NCBI GenBank assembly: GCA_041658705.1
Contig: JBAZZT010000001.1
Location: 186,001 to 250,000 of the forward strand
Origin: CAIKNB01 sp041658705
GTDB taxonomy: Bacteria > Patescibacteriota > Patescibacteriia > 2-12-FULL-60-25
Length of the DNA stretch: 64,000 bases
Direction of reading: 5' to 3'
Shown here: piece by piece, positions 8,765 to 16,140 of the stretch
Layout of the letters: the number at the start of each line of letters is the position of its first letter
Position numbering within the stretch: position 1 is the first letter of the stretch
Translations under genes and position numbers: made by a program
Notes under the pieces: generated by a model
The model's database searches: none
What the model was told of the DNA's origin: nothing
The model's input: the letters and a program-made list of their open reading frames with translations, nothing else

Positions 8765-9268
8765 GTCATCCTTGAGCAACGCGAAGGATCTTCCTATACC
8801 TTAAGGAACTTGAAGATTCTTCACTTCGCTCGCGCTGCGTTCAGAATGACATTCGCTTAAAAGAGTCGTCTCATGCCTTATGTCTCTCGGTTCCTATCAC
8901 GTCTACATCATGTCCGGTGCATCTGAAAAGTTGTATATTGGAGTCACGAATGATCTGGAACGCAGGGTCTTTGAGCATAAAAACAATTCAGTCCCGGGAT
9001 TTACCGCAAGATACAATTTGCGCAAGTTGGTTTATCATGAAGCTACCGAGAATATTGAATCTGCGATTGCACGAGAGAAGGAACTCAAGGGTTGGTTAAG
9101 GATTAAAAAGGTCAATCTCATCGAATCAGCAAACCCAGGTTGGATGGATTTAAGTCGTGAATGGTATGAAGAATAAAAGCCGATGTCATCCTTGAGCGAA
9201 GCGAAGGATCTTCCTATACCTTAAGGAATAGGAAGATTCTTCGGCCGTCAGACGGCCTCAAGAATGAC
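8765..9268. mobile_element. GIY-YIG gene bracketed by two palindromic repeats
   Basis: Two copies of an ~85-base imperfect palindrome lie at 8765-8850 and 9185-9268. Both open with GTCATCCTTGAGC, share GAAGGATCTTCCTATACC and CTTAAGGAA in the middle, and close with AGAATGAC. They are in the same orientation and contain only the GIY-YIG gene between them. The unit splits murL from murD2, genes of one pathway. A third copy of the palindrome (28424-28535) has no gene with it. The structure resembles a mobile unit with solo repeats. Mobility is inferred. Confidence 0.5.
8880..9176 (+). CDS. GIY-YIG domain nuclease (repeat-associated)
   Basis: This 98-residue protein is a stand-alone GIY-YIG domain. 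The signature is split as YHVYIM and LYIGVTNDLERR, followed by the FEHKN block, a RYNLRKLVYHE strand, the helix with the presumed metal-binding Glu (ESAIAREKELKGW) and the ending NPGWMDL. The family cleaves DNA in repair, homing or mobile contexts, and members this short usually have no known target. Base composition is lower in GC than the flanking mur genes. It is homologous to the gene at 23515. The association of both genes with palindromes suggests a link to those repeats. Confidence 0.9.
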   Translation: MSLGSYHVYIMSGASEKLYIGVTNDLERRVFEHKNNSVPGFTARYNLRKLVYHEATENIESAIAREKELKGWLRIKKVNLIESANPGWMDLSREWYEE

Positions 9269-9285
9269 ATCCTCTTATATCCCTT

Positions 9286-10515
9286 ATGAATCTCGAACAA
9301 CTCGAAGACAAACGCATTCTCATCCTCGGTTACGGCAAAGAGGGCAAGGCGACCGAGCGTTTTTTGCGCGCCAAACTTAAGCATGCGCAGATCGAGATCG
9401 CGGACGAGTCACAGGACCCGAATTATCTGGACAGGCAGAAGGCTTGCGATATCGCGATCAAGACGCCGGGCATGAAGCTCGAAAAATTGACCGCGCCGCA
9501 TACCACTGCGACCAACCTGTTCTTCGGCAACGTCAAGAATAAAGTCATCGGCATCACGGGATCAAAGGGCAAGAGCACCACGTCGTCGCTCATCCACGCC
9601 ATCTTGCGCCAAGCCGGCATCAAATCGCGTTTGGTCGGCAATATCGGCTATCCGGCATTGGAAGTGTTGCTTGAACCGATCGATCCCGATGAGGTTTTCG
9701 TTATGGAGCTTTCGAGCTACCAACTCGAAGATATCGAATATTCGCCGCACGTCTCGGTCATCACCAGCATCTTCCATGAGCACCTCGATCATCACGGCAG
9801 CTTCCTGAAATATTTCGAGGCCAAAGCGCGCATTTTGGATAAAGCGACGAGCGAAGATTTTTACGTGTATAACCAGAATTACCCGGATCTGTCCGAACTC
9901 ACGCGGCGCAGCGCGGCCAAAGCGCTCGAGTATGTCAAAGACATTCCCTTCGATACTTCCGGACTCAAATTGTTGGGCGGGCACAACTTGGAGAATGTGC
10001 GCGGCGCCTTGACCGTGGCCAAAATCTTCGGCATCGCGGGTGAAATCTGCGAGCGCGCCGTCATGGATTTCAACCCCTTGCCCCATCGCCTGACTTTCGT
10101 CGGCACCTACCGCGACATCAAATTCTACGACGACGCCATCGCCACCGCGCCCGAGCCCACGATTTTCGCCATCAAGACTTTGGGTGATGTCGACACGATA
10201 TTTTTGGGCGGCACGGATCGCGGCAATGATTTTTCCGGCTTAGCCAAGACGCTGAAAGAATACGGCATCCGCAACGTCGTATTTTTTCCGGATTCCGGCG
10301 CGCGTATCAAAGAAGAATTTAAAGTTCAAAGCTTAAAGCTTAAAATTCTTGAGACCACGGATATGCGCGAGGCCGTCGAGTTCGCGTATCAAAATACGGC
10401 ACCCGGTAAATCCTGCCTGCTTTCCACGGCTTCGCCGAGCTATTCGTTGTGGAAAAATTTCGAAGTCAAAGGCGACGAATTCGTGCGCTGGGCGCAGGAG
10501 TTGGCGCGGGATTGA
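9286..10515 (+). CDS. murD2: UDP-MurNAc-L-Ala--L-Glu ligase MurD2
   Basis: This 409-residue Mur ligase has an N-terminal Rossmann-type domain (ILILGYGKEG), the ATP loop GITGSKGKST at 89-98, the central EHLDHHGS motif and a C-terminal domain with YDDAIATAPEPT. The last motif resembles the MurD2 type more than classical MurD. In the known pathway MurD2 adds L-Glu to UDP-MurNAc-L-Ala and MurL then epimerises it. The murL gene is just upstream. Residues near 345-355 (FKVQSLKLKIL) come from an AT word repeat (10317-10348) inserted in frame in the C-terminal domain. Ordinary D-Glu-specific MurD is the alternative. Confidence 0.8.
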   Translation: MNLEQLEDKRILILGYGKEGKATERFLRAKLKHAQIEIADESQDPNYLDRQKACDIAIKTPGMKLEKLTAPHTTATNLFFGNVKNKVIGITGSKGKSTTSSLIHAILRQAGIKSRLVGNIGYPALEVLLEPIDPDEVFVMELSSYQLEDIEYSPHVSVITSIFHEHLDHHGSFLKYFEAKARILDKATSEDFYVYNQNYPDLSELTRRSAAKALEYVKDIPFDTSGLKLLGGHNLENVRGALTVAKIFGIAGEICERAVMDFNPLPHRLTFVGTYRDIKFYDDAIATAPEPTIFAIKTLGDVDTIFLGGTDRGNDFSGLAKTLKEYGIRNVVFFPDSGARIKEEFKVQSLKLKILETTDMREAVEFAYQNTAPGKSCLLSTASPSYSLWKNFEVKGDEFVRWAQELARD

Positions 10516-10553
10516 GAGTGTTACGCGTGGTTGCATTCGGGGAATGCTAATCG

Positions 10554-10626
10554 GCAGTCCTTCGACTTCGCTAGCGCTGCGCTCAGGAAATATTAGTGAT
10601 AGTTCCTGAGCCTGTCGAAGGACTAC
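10554..10626. repeat. AGTCCTTCGAC inverted repeat
   Basis: AGTCCTTCGACTTCGC...CGCTCAGGAA is answered by TTCCTGAGCCTGTCGAAGGACT, so the unit folds on itself. It belongs to the AGGTCCTTCGAC / CCTGAGC family found in most large gaps of the window and, in frame, in the genes at 37448 and 40951. Confidence 0.75.
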
Positions 10627-10665
10627 CGAATAAAAATAATTATCTGGCCTTAGTCGCGTTATTGT

Positions 10666-10671
10666 TATAGT
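10666..10671 (+). promoter_or_regulatory. -10 box of rseP, predicted leaderless
   Basis: TATAGT lies eight bases before the ATG at 10680. With a usual 6-8-base distance from the -10 box to the transcription start, the mRNA would begin at or next to the start codon. No Shine-Dalgarno sequence is present. Confidence 0.5.
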
Positions 10672-10679
10672 CTACTCCC

Positions 10680-11834
10680 ATGACAATCATCATTTTTCTG
10701 ATCGTGCTCTCGATCCTGGTGGTCATCCACGAGCTGGGACATTTTTTTACCGCCCGCATCTTCGGCGTCAAAGCCATAGAGTTCGGCCTGGGTTTTCCGC
10801 CGCGCGCCGTGGGCATAGTCAAAGAGGGGAAGAGATGGAAAAAAGTCAGCGCCAACGACAAGACGGAATATAAACGCACGATTTGGTCATTGAACTGGCT
10901 GCCTTTCGGCGGATTCGTCAAACTCAAGGGCGAACAAGAAGACGGGATGCATGACAAGGATTCGCTTTTGGCCAAACCGATTTGGCGCCGCGCTATCATC
11001 ATGGCCGGCGGCGTCTGCATGAACTGGATATTTGCCGTGGTGCTGCTCACCATCGTCTTCATCGCCGGCATGCCCGCGGCGCTTGAGGATGTTCCCGCCG
11101 GCGCGTCGATCAAAGATAAATCGATCATGATCACCGCCGTGCTGCCGGACTCGCCGGCGCAGGCCGCGGGTTTGCAACCGGGCGACACCATCTTGTCCGT
11201 GGACAAGCAGACCCCGCAAAACGAAAAACAAGTGCGGGAATGGATCGGCGCTCGCGGCGTCACGCCGCTCTCGCTCAAAATCAAACGCGACAGCACGGAT
11301 CTGGAAATCAGCGCCACGCCGCGCGAAATAAAAGAACTCGGCAAGACGGGGTTGGGCATCGGCTTGGCTGACGTGGGCTTTGTTTCGTTGTCGCCGGTCA
11401 AGGCTTTGCTGCAATCGGTGGTGACCACGGGACGTCTGACCAAGGCCGTGATCTATGCCTTCGGCGGTCTGTTCCGCGACCTGGTCGTGACGCATAAAGT
11501 TTCGTCCGATGTCTCGGGACCGGTGGGCATCGCGGTCTTGACCGGCCAAGTCGCGCGTCAGGGCATCGTGCCGTTGTTGCAATTCGCGGCCATCCTATCG
11601 ATAAACTTGGCGGTGGTGAACTTTTTGCCCATCCCGGCGCTCGACGGCGGACGCGTGTTTTTCCTGGCTATCGAAAAAGTCCGGCGCAAGCCCATGAGTC
11701 AAAAGCTCGAGATGGGCATCCATAACGTAGCTTTCCTCTTGCTCATCATGCTCATCGTCCTCGTGACCGCGCGCGACCTCTTCCGCTACGGCGGCGCCAT
11801 CCTCGGAGGATTGAAGGGACTCGTGGGGATTTGA
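10680..11834 (+). CDS. rseP: RseP-type site-2 metalloprotease (M50)
   Basis: This 384-residue intramembrane protease has the zinc motif HELGH at residues 17-21 in its first membrane helix. A PDZ domain covers about residues 140-220 (SPAQAAGLQPGDTILSVD). The second active-site segment NFLPIPALDGGR sits in a C-terminal membrane helix with the metal-ligand Asp. The family cleaves membrane-bound regulators or signal peptides. Length is slightly below E. coli RseP, which has two PDZ domains, because only one PDZ is present. A -10 box just upstream predicts a leaderless transcript. Confidence 0.93.
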   Translation: MTIIIFLIVLSILVVIHELGHFFTARIFGVKAIEFGLGFPPRAVGIVKEGKRWKKVSANDKTEYKRTIWSLNWLPFGGFVKLKGEQEDGMHDKDSLLAKPIWRRAIIMAGGVCMNWIFAVVLLTIVFIAGMPAALEDVPAGASIKDKSIMITAVLPDSPAQAAGLQPGDTILSVDKQTPQNEKQVREWIGARGVTPLSLKIKRDSTDLEISATPREIKELGKTGLGIGLADVGFVSLSPVKALLQSVVTTGRLTKAVIYAFGGLFRDLVVTHKVSSDVSGPVGIAVLTGQVARQGIVPLLQFAAILSINLAVVNFLPIPALDGGRVFFLAIEKVRRKPMSQKLEMGIHNVAFLLLIMLIVLVTARDLFRYGGAILGGLKGLVGI

Positions 11835-12032
11835 TTCGATTTTCCGGCTGCAAATCGAATTTTCCGTGATCTCTCGATGACAACGGTAATTTTATCTACC
11901 ATTGAAGTTTCAGATTTTAAGTCCTGTATCTTGCCTTGGATTCTATTTAGATACTGCTTCGGGTCTTTATGTATGGCGAGTTCGTGTCCCCAATTAGAAA
12001 TCCTGTCCCAACGAAAGGCCCGATAGGCCCTT
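11835..12032. other. AT-richer tract with an open minus-strand reading frame
   Basis: No complete gene lies here. Read leftwards, one frame stays open without a stop from about 12095 (overlapping the end of the Cas2-like gene) to about 11780, passing through the repeat copy at 12005-12029. It encodes NNLNERAYRAFRWDRI, NWGHELAIHKDPKQYL and so on, which has ordinary protein-like composition but no start codon. It may be the remnant of a gene split by insertion of the Cas2-like unit, or chance. Confidence 0.35.
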
Positions 12033-12711
12033 TCATTGAGGTTGTTTTTGACATTCGAAAAAGTGGTCGCGGACGATTTTTTCCCATCCGCCTAGCGACA
12101 TCGTCGTCGTCATGACTACGTCTGACGTGACTCCATACGCTCGGGATAGCTCCATTAATTCTTTTCGGTAATCGTGCGGGGTTATATAGACGCTTTCCTG
12201 AAGCGGGTACAGTCCGATTCTTTTCAGGGTTCGTCTGAAGGCTTTCCTTCGACCTTTAGCTTCTGGGATATCGAAGAATAACATCCTCCACATATGGTCC
12301 CATTTTTTTGGACGGGCTGAAAAAATCTCTGTTAGGCTTTGGATTTTATAGCGTTTCATGCCTTTCGGGGTCAGTACGATTGGAGACTCGTCGTCCTCCG
12401 TGTCGTAATTAATCAAGTTCAGCAGCTTCATGCGTCTTACGGCCTCGCGGATGCGCCAAGCGCTGTATCTGCCGAATTTACCGAACAGTTTTGTGCTGCC
12501 ATATCCATTTGAGATCAGACCAATCAATGTAATCAGTCCTCCCAAGGCCAGGATCTCAAGTAGGGCGAAAGTCAATTGCTTGGTTTTTTCACGTGCGCGT
12601 CTCTTCATGTTATAACCGCTGCCGTAAATAAGTTGTTTTGTAAAGCCTTCTTTGTCGTGGGGATAAGTCATCCGTCCCAACGAAAGGTCCGATAGGCCAG
12701 ATTATTGGGAC
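12005..12711. mobile_element. Cas2-like gene between direct repeats
   Basis: GTCCCAACGAAAGG plus YCCGATAGGCC occurs at 12005-12029 and again at 12674-12698 with 24 of 25 bases identical, in the same orientation on either side of the Cas2-like gene. The second copy also has an inverted partner: GTCCCAA (12674-12680) pairs with TTGGGAC (12705-12711). The whole tract is AT-richer than its neighbours. The layout suggests an inserted unit. No transposase or integrase is present and transposition is not demonstrated. Confidence 0.45.
12033..12608 (-). CDS. PaaX/Cas2-like protein
   Basis: This 191-residue protein starts at MKRRAREKTKQ. A hydrophobic helix (~12-30) and a winged-helix-like region with a PIVLTPKGMKRYK segment precede a C-terminal ferredoxin-like domain of the Cas2/PaaX type: WRMLFFDIPEAKGRRKAFRR, then LYPLQESVYITPHDYRKELM. 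Such solitary proteins are common in Patescibacteria and are often auto-annotated as Cas2. There is no Cas1 and no CRISPR array here, so an adaptation role is unlikely. PaaX-like regulators bind DNA and Cas2 proteins are nucleases or scaffolds, so either activity is possible. A longer frame starting at 12680 reads through the flanking repeat and is less likely. Confidence 0.75.
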   Translation of the reverse strand: MKRRAREKTKQLTFALLEILALGGLITLIGLISNGYGSTKLFGKFGRYSAWRIREAVRRMKLLNLINYDTEDDESPIVLTPKGMKRYKIQSLTEIFSARPKKWDHMWRMLFFDIPEAKGRRKAFRRTLKRIGLYPLQESVYITPHDYRKELMELSRAYGVTSDVVMTTTMSLGGWEKIVRDHFFECQKQPQ

Positions 12712-12820
12712 GTAATTTTCATTTCCCGATTCAGAATCTAAGGCTCTGACCGGATTTCATATTATTGACGCGGCGCTCTTTTTATGTTTGGATGAAGCGT
12801 TCCTTTGAAAGGAGAAAGAC

Positions 12821-13762
12821 ATGACGCAGACGGGAAGTCCGTATCGCGAAGACGGCGTGGAGCGCAAGATTCAACCTTCATCGAACAAGCGTGAAGCTTA
12901 CGTGAACAGTAAGCTGCGCGCCCAGTTTGCCGTCGACAAAGCGGAGGCCTGGATAAAAGCACAAAAAGAAGCCAGGTTCCCGGATGCCGAGAGGTGGAAC
13001 GGAATTTTGACTAGCATCTTTCTGGTCGAGGTCCCTTCGAGCGAGTTGCTGCGGAGATTCGGCAAGAAGATGTCTCGCGAAGAGGCGGAGAAAGCCGGAG
13101 GCGTAGTCGGTATCCTGGATTTCGAGAAAGTCGAAATCTACGGTGTCCCTGCGTTGCGCTTCGTGGTGGAGAAGAAATCCCCGCAAATCATCCACGCCAT
13201 TAACGACGAAACTTATCGTCTGGGTGATGTGTATTACAAGAATTTGATCGTCCACACTCTTTTGCGTGCCTGGCAGGATCAAGACTCGGACCTCTGGGAG
13301 GGAGCGCGCAAGATCCTATGCGAACCGTACGAGAAAGCCATCGATGAGGCTGCACAGACGTTGCGGGAAGGTTACGACGGCGCAACCATCATCGGTCCGA
13401 TTTACACGCCCCCGGGTGACTGGAAGCGTGGTCCGCTCAAGATCAAACGCGTGGTGGTCTGGATCTCGCCCTCGATCAAGCCGATCTCCGCAGTCAAATA
13501 CGACGGTTCTGACTTCACCCCGGATTCATTCAATGATCAGGGTGTCGAACGGCGGCCTTATCCGGGCCTCTCTCCCGCCGCTCTGCTTTATGGGTCCGAC
13601 GGCGTGGTGTTTAAGAGCCGCATGTTGGAAGCCGTCATCAGGGATTTTAGCAACGGCGGATGCCATATGTGCATCCTCGCTCTACCGGGTGAGGAAATCC
13701 TCTTCGCCGATAAAGCCTGCCTCACCGGTCCGCCGCCGGAAAACGGCGAACAACTCCTGTGA
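12821..13762 (+). CDS. Conserved-looking hypothetical protein
   Basis: I do not recognise this 313-residue protein. It has no signal peptide or membrane segment. The N-terminal 50 residues are charged and helical. A mixed alpha/beta body follows, with IYGVPALRFVVEKKSPQ, YDGATIIGPIYTPPGDW and a C-terminal GGCHMCILALPGEEILF segment whose two cysteines are spaced CxxxC-like. An AAAGGAG Shine-Dalgarno lies at a normal distance before the ATG, and a strong hairpin terminator follows, so it is a single-gene transcription unit. Composition and expression signals resemble the other orphan genes of this window rather than the housekeeping set. Confidence 0.7.
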   Translation: MTQTGSPYREDGVERKIQPSSNKREAYVNSKLRAQFAVDKAEAWIKAQKEARFPDAERWNGILTSIFLVEVPSSELLRRFGKKMSREEAEKAGGVVGILDFEKVEIYGVPALRFVVEKKSPQIIHAINDETYRLGDVYYKNLIVHTLLRAWQDQDSDLWEGARKILCEPYEKAIDEAAQTLREGYDGATIIGPIYTPPGDWKRGPLKIKRVVVWISPSIKPISAVKYDGSDFTPDSFNDQGVERRPYPGLSPAALLYGSDGVVFKSRMLEAVIRDFSNGGCHMCILALPGEEILFADKACLTGPPPENGEQLL

Positions 13763-13781
13763 TCATCGACTGCCAGCCCTC

Positions 13782-13812
13782 CGGAATCTCCACCGGAGGG
13801 CTTTTGTTTTGT
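13782..13812 (+). terminator. Rho-independent terminator after the gene at 12821
   Basis: CCCTCCGG and CCGGAGGG form a stem around AATCTCCA and are followed by CTTTTGTTTTG. It also lies directly before the promoter of the next gene. Confidence 0.85.
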
Positions 13813-13816
13813 CTGT

Positions 13817-13822
13817 TATACT
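13817..13822 (+). promoter_or_regulatory. -10 box of the MazG-like gene, predicted leaderless
   Basis: TATACT ends six bases before the ATG at 13829, so the predicted transcript starts at the start codon. No Shine-Dalgarno is present. Confidence 0.5.
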
Positions 13823-13828
13823 GCGGGA

Positions 13829-14104
13829 ATGGAGATAGCGAAACTCACCGAGCGGGCGCGCGGCATCTGGGGCCAGCCCATGCAGCTCAAAGATATCGTC
13901 GTGGCGCTGGGCGTGGTCTACGGCGACATTTGCCGTTGGGCGCGCGACGCGGACAAAGACGAAACCAAACACACCGACGACGAGCTCAAAAAAGAATTGG
14001 GCAACGTCATTTTTTCGACCATCCGCTGGTGTTCTGATTTGGGCTACGATCCGGAAGAACGCATTAATTGCGCCATCGACGCGCAAGAAAAATTCCAAAA
14101 GTGA
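13829..14104 (+). CDS. MazG-like nucleotide pyrophosphohydrolase domain protein
   Basis: This 91-residue all-helical protein resembles the all-alpha NTP pyrophosphatase fold: DELKKELGNVIFSTIRWCSDLGYDPEERINCAIDAQEKF matches the ExxELGD...LGxDPEE pattern of MazG/RS21-C6-type enzymes, with Asn in place of the usual Asp after LG. These enzymes hydrolyse (d)NTPs to NMP and pyrophosphate, often for nucleotide-pool sanitation. The first Glu motif is less obvious, so activity is uncertain. The next gene starts one base after the stop, which indicates an operon. Confidence 0.6.
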   Translation: MEIAKLTERARGIWGQPMQLKDIVVALGVVYGDICRWARDADKDETKHTDDELKKELGNVIFSTIRWCSDLGYDPEERINCAIDAQEKFQK

Positions 14105-14105
14105 T

Positions 14106-15206
14106 ATGAACGGCGTCATCCATCTCGGGCCGAACCCGTTCAGGCCGCCGCGCCCCGAACCGCGCCCCGAACCAAAGAGCGAGGCGACGCTCGATCGAAC
14201 GTGGAAGAGCGTGGCTGATTTGGCTGCGGCGCTCGATGTTTTGCCCGAAGTCTACAAAACCGTGGTGCTGAAAGAACGCGAGAGGGGAGATGTCGCCAGC
14301 TTGAGCAGTTTGGATGTGAACAGGACGGCGGACATGGATAAGGAGACGCTGCGCGCGATGCTGGCCGTCAGTCTCGCGGGTTATCTTGATAATCGTCTCA
14401 TGCTGCCCGAGCAGTTCGTCGAGCGGCTGCGGCGCAAAGAGAAAGCGGAGGATCTGAAGAAAGAAATCGCGGATCAAATGGACGAGTCATATCGCTTCAG
14501 GCGCGCGCCTTACGTCGACTCGAAATATTTTTTCGCGCGCATGAACGAGGTCAGGGCGGAATTCGAAAAGACCAAGGAGCACATCGACGGCCACATGAAT
14601 GCCTTATATGCGCGTCTGGAGCAGACTAGAGGATCCCAACATAAGAATCATTTGCCGCCGTACGAACGAGAGTTGCTGCGCAAATATCAATCGCTTGAGA
14701 AATTCCTCGGCACGGAACACGGGCATGGCCATTTGGCCCATTTGTCCGAAAAGCGCCGTGATTTGTCGGACCAATTCGAAAGTTCGCGCAAAGCCCGCAA
14801 CGACGCGCTGGCCATCGAGCTGACGCTCGAGATAAACGCCAAACGCCTCTCGCCCGAAGATATGGCCGACGTCTGGGTTCAGTCTTTGGAATATCTCGGC
14901 TCCAATATCTTCAATCGCGCGCGCTGGTTGAATCGGCTCGGTCGCTACGCCGAAGCCGCTCAATGCGAGAAAGAAGAAATCGCGGTGCGTAACTTGTTCT
15001 TCGACGCGACTCTTGAGTGGCTCGGAAGACAGCCTCAAGCCGAGAATAAAAAAGCAGGCAAAAAAACCCATCTCTTGGCGCAACGTTTAGGTGAGGTGTA
15101 CTCCATCTTACGCACTACGCCCGACATGTCGGACGAATCGCTTAAAGTAAATTTGCAGCACGCCCAAATCATCCTGCGCCGCTTGGTGGAGTTGGCGAAA
15201 AAGTAG
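14106..15206 (+). CDS. Hypothetical helical protein
   Basis: I do not recognise this 366-residue protein. It begins with a Pro/Arg-rich tail (residues ~8-25) and is otherwise almost entirely charged and helical, with coiled-coil-prone stretches such as FEKTKEHIDGHMNALYARLEQ and LAHLSEKRRDLSDQFESSRKA. It contains no signal peptide, membrane helix or catalytic motif that I can name. It starts one base after the MazG-like stop codon and is probably cotranscribed with it. Confidence 0.65.
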   Translation: MNGVIHLGPNPFRPPRPEPRPEPKSEATLDRTWKSVADLAAALDVLPEVYKTVVLKERERGDVASLSSLDVNRTADMDKETLRAMLAVSLAGYLDNRLMLPEQFVERLRRKEKAEDLKKEIADQMDESYRFRRAPYVDSKYFFARMNEVRAEFEKTKEHIDGHMNALYARLEQTRGSQHKNHLPPYERELLRKYQSLEKFLGTEHGHGHLAHLSEKRRDLSDQFESSRKARNDALAIELTLEINAKRLSPEDMADVWVQSLEYLGSNIFNRARWLNRLGRYAEAAQCEKEEIAVRNLFFDATLEWLGRQPQAENKKAGKKTHLLAQRLGEVYSILRTTPDMSDESLKVNLQHAQIILRRLVELAKK

Positions 15207-15310
15207 TAGGGGCGACCCATCGGGTCGCCCCTACTTGAAGGCATCCGACAGGGTAGTCCTTCGATTCCGTAGGGGCAATTCATGAATTGCCCCTACGCGG
15301 CGGCCGAAGG
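15206..15310. repeat. Two GTAGGGGC palindromes, one nested in another repeat
   Basis: GTAGGGGCGACCCATCGGG...CCCCTAC (15206-15234) and GTAGGGGCAATT...AATTGCCCCTAC (15269-15296) are near-perfect palindromes with different centres. The second sits inside an AGTCCTTCGATTC / CGAAGGATTCC repeat (15254-15317), so one family has landed in another. No gene lies in this gap apart from the promoter of the next gene. Confidence 0.8.
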
Positions 15311-15323
15311 ATTCCATTTGCTC

Positions 15324-15352
15324 TTGACGGTTGGTCGTTGAATAGGTAATTT
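15324..15352 (+). promoter_or_regulatory. Promoter of the gene at 15371
   Basis: TTGACG, a 17-base spacer and TAATTT lie 19 bases before the ATG, and a GGAGG ribosome site at 15358-15364 sits between. This is the clearest -35 type promoter of the orphan-gene class. Confidence 0.65.
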
Positions 15353-15370
15353 TCCGCGCGGAGGCGAACA

Positions 15371-15946
15371 ATGGATTTTTGGTGGTTGGGTTATCGCTTC
15401 AGCGGCGCGAATCACGAAGTCTTGCGCCAAACGCTCCTTGATTTGAGGACGGTGCTCGCTCCCGCGGGCCATCCGTTCAAGACCATGATTGAGGACATCC
15501 AGGATTGGAGCCGCAATCCGATGACCAAACGCGAAGCCATCCAGCGCATGCTTGAGAGGACGGCGGAAGCGGAGTGCCGGGGTTTCCTTTCGTTCTGGTT
15601 AGAACCAGAACCGAGCGAAGGCCGCGGCTTCGAAGTCGGTCTGTTCGCCGGCCGCGGCAAGCCGACCATCATGCTTGTCGAATCCTCCGTTTTCGTTTCG
15701 GAGTACAACCAGGCGATCTACTTGAGCAACGCGGCGAATCGGGAACATGGATTGCCCTCTATCATCCGTTATCGCACGCCGAGATTCATCGCTAAAGCCC
15801 TGATAGCCTTGGACAGGCGCGGTCAGGATAGCGTGGAAGAGCCGGCGCCGTGCGTCGTGGCACCGGCCGATCGGGATACCCGCAGCGGACTCGACGTCCA
15901 TCGTCCCAAACCGCAATACCCGTTCAAGCCCGGCGGAATATTTTGA
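15371..15946 (+). CDS. Nucleoside 2-deoxyribosyltransferase-like protein
   Basis: This 191-residue protein resembles the nucleoside deoxyribosyltransferase / DNPH1-like fold. It opens with YRFSGANHEVLRQTLLDLRTVL (first strand and helix), has a central ECRGFLSFW strand, and then the family-like block GRGFEVGLFAGRGKPTIMLVE, where the Glu of the FEVG motif would be the nucleophile or a binding residue. The C-terminal ~45 residues are Pro/Arg-rich and probably disordered. Expected chemistry is cleavage or transfer at the N-glycosidic bond of nucleotides, but the substrate cannot be told. The next small gene starts 12 bases downstream and is likely cotranscribed. Confidence 0.5.
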   Translation: MDFWWLGYRFSGANHEVLRQTLLDLRTVLAPAGHPFKTMIEDIQDWSRNPMTKREAIQRMLERTAEAECRGFLSFWLEPEPSEGRGFEVGLFAGRGKPTIMLVESSVFVSEYNQAIYLSNAANREHGLPSIIRYRTPRFIAKALIALDRRGQDSVEEPAPCVVAPADRDTRSGLDVHRPKPQYPFKPGGIF

Positions 15947-15957
15947 GGAGCTACGCG

Positions 15958-16104
15958 ATGCGATTCTCATCACTCCGCCCGTTGCACCTGCTGCGCGTCG
16001 GCGTGGCTACGCTCGCGGTCGGCGTCCCGGCCGCGTTCCTTATCCATCTCTGGGCGATATTCGTCGCTCGGGAACTCGGTCCTAGCGCATCTCGCGAGAG
16101 ATGA
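15958..16104 (+). CDS. Small single-span membrane protein
   Basis: This 48-residue frame starts with ATG after a GAGGAG ribosome site at 15946-15951. It encodes MRFSSLRPLHLLRVGVATL and a hydrophobic stretch (about residues 12-37, rich in Val, Ala and Leu) followed by a short charged tail. It lies between the deoxyribosyltransferase-like gene and a strong terminator, which argues that it is really transcribed and translated. Function unknown. Confidence 0.55.
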   Translation: MRFSSLRPLHLLRVGVATLAVGVPAAFLIHLWAIFVARELGPSASRER

Positions 16105-16109
16105 TGACA

Positions 16110-16137
16110 AGCGCTTCCGCAAGGAGGCGCTATTTTT
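16110..16137 (+). terminator. Rho-independent terminator, GNRA-capped
   Basis: AGCGCTTCC and GGAGGCGCT form a nine-pair stem capped by GCAA and are followed by ATTTTT. It ends the two-gene unit that begins at 15371. Confidence 0.88.
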
Positions 16138-16140
16138 AAA

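Noticed and set aside
12033..12608. Functional Cas2 of a CRISPR adaptation module
   Set aside because: No cas1, effector genes or array are near. The N-terminal region is PaaX-like, so I keep only the Cas2-like fold.
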